Shown: piece by piece, positions 63,507 through 64,000 of the stretch
How the letters are laid out: the number at the start of each line of letters is the position of its first letter
Numbering within the stretch: position 1 is the stretch's first letter
Source of the DNA: Bog-473 sp963745175
GTDB lineage: Bacteria; Actinomycetota; Acidimicrobiia; Acidimicrobiales; RAAP-2
DNA length: 64,000 nt
Assembly: GCA_963745175.1 (NCBI GenBank)
Contig: CAVUWK010000008.1
Location: forward strand, 245,569 to 309,568
Direction: 5' to 3'
Translations under genes and position numbers: made by a program
The notes under the pieces: generated by a model
Told to the model about the DNA's origin: nothing
Databases searched by the model: none
What the model saw: only the letters and a program-made list of their open reading frames with translations

Positions 63507-64000
63507 GGCGTCGCACCGTACCAGTCGTCCAGCGAGAGACCGGTGACGCGCTCGTAGGCCGCGACGTAGCGCGCCGAGAGCGCCGAGGTCACCTCGACTG
63601 GGAGCGGGGGCGGGGGCGGCCGTGCGGTCCCAGGGCTGCGCGGCCAGCCAGTCCCGCAGGGGCTGCTTGTCGAAGGCGGGGGGCGTCTCGCCGGGCACGA
63701 CCTGGTCGGCCGGCCACAGACGCGACGAGTCAGGCGTGCAGACCTCGTCGCACAGGCTGAGCACGCCGTCGACATAACCCAGCTCGAACTTCGTGTCGGC
63801 CAGGATCAAGCCGGCCTCGCGCAGCGGGCCGCGGCACGCCGGTAGAGCTGGAGGCGAGATCCGCTCGGCCGCAAGTGCCGCCTCCGCCCCGACCCGATCG
63901 ACGGCGCCGGCGAAGTCGATGTTGACGTCGTGGCCCTCGGCCGCCTTGGTGGAGGGGGTGAAGATGGGCTCGTCCAACTGGCTGGCCAGCTGCAGGCCGG
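63503..64000 (-). CDS. purC: SAICAR synthetase PurC, 5' end outside window, indels
   Basis: C-terminal part of phosphoribosylaminoimidazole-succinocarboxamide synthase. EPIFTPSTKAAEGHDVNIDF, LADTKFELGYVDG and VCTPDSSRLWPA are diagnostic of the ATP/CAIR site. The gene runs off the window at 64000. Two compensating indels occur near 63835-63860 (expected SLQLYRRAA) and another near 63620, after which VTSALSARYVAAYERVTG leads to the stop at 63503. ATGA overlap with purS shows coupling. Confidence 0.92.

Overview
The window is 64 kb of high-GC DNA with actinobacterial character. It carries AfsR/SARP-type regulators, a 13E12-type HNH endonuclease, a deazaflavin (F420)-type nitroreductase-family enzyme, class III adenylate cyclase, PASTA repeats, secreted proteins with 42-residue GGGYWLVASDGG repeats, and the PurL/PurQ/PurS form of FGAM synthase. 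An uncultured soil or aquatic actinobacterium, perhaps class Acidimicrobiia, fits best; the class is an inference.

Left part (1-25 kb, somewhat lower GC, accessory in character). An ABC exporter operon and a membrane protein are read leftward, divergent from a 1029-residue AfsR-like regulator. A GNAT acetyltransferase, a second SARP-ATPase-TPR regulator, a berberine-bridge-type flavin oxidase and a response-regulator/thioredoxin-reductase-like fusion follow. A third SARP-ATPase regulator heads a leftward set with two unrecognised proteins, one carrying an HEIAE motif. Next come a secreted GH43-like protein with six 126-bp tandem repeats and an alpha/beta hydrolase-adenylate cyclase fusion. 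Four short sequences resembling the 3' half of tRNA-Phe lie in this part, all in the same orientation.

Middle part (24-42 kb). Permease, VOC protein, beta-propeller-like lipoprotein, GH3 beta-glucosidase, a NiCoT nickel/cobalt transporter divergent from a Fur-family (probably Nur) regulator with a near-perfect Nur box between them, a group of envelope genes (glycosyltransferase, PIG-V-like membrane mannosyltransferase, membrane protein, PASTA lipoprotein), an MFS exporter, an old-yellow-enzyme-type oxidoreductase, an amidase, one intact IS110-type element, and an HxlR regulator divergent from a second MFS exporter.

Right part (42.7-64 kb). A dense catabolic-looking group: aminoglycoside-phosphotransferase-like kinase, hypothetical protein and SDR in one operon, divergent from zinc alcohol dehydrogenase, luciferase-like flavin monooxygenase, epoxide hydrolase and serine hydrolase; then an F420-type enzyme and a cyclase-family hydrolase. 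Beyond an HNH protein lies housekeeping nucleotide synthesis read leftward (purC-purS-purQ, then after a 4-kb interruption purL-purF-purM-pyrE).

Assembly quality matters for every reading here. At least a dozen genes, including the normally essential purM, purF, purQ, purS and purC, are split by single-base indels, often next to short homopolymers. I treat these as probable sequencing errors and give the whole gene span for each, rather than calling pseudogenes. No complete tRNA, rRNA, CRISPR array or prophage is visible.
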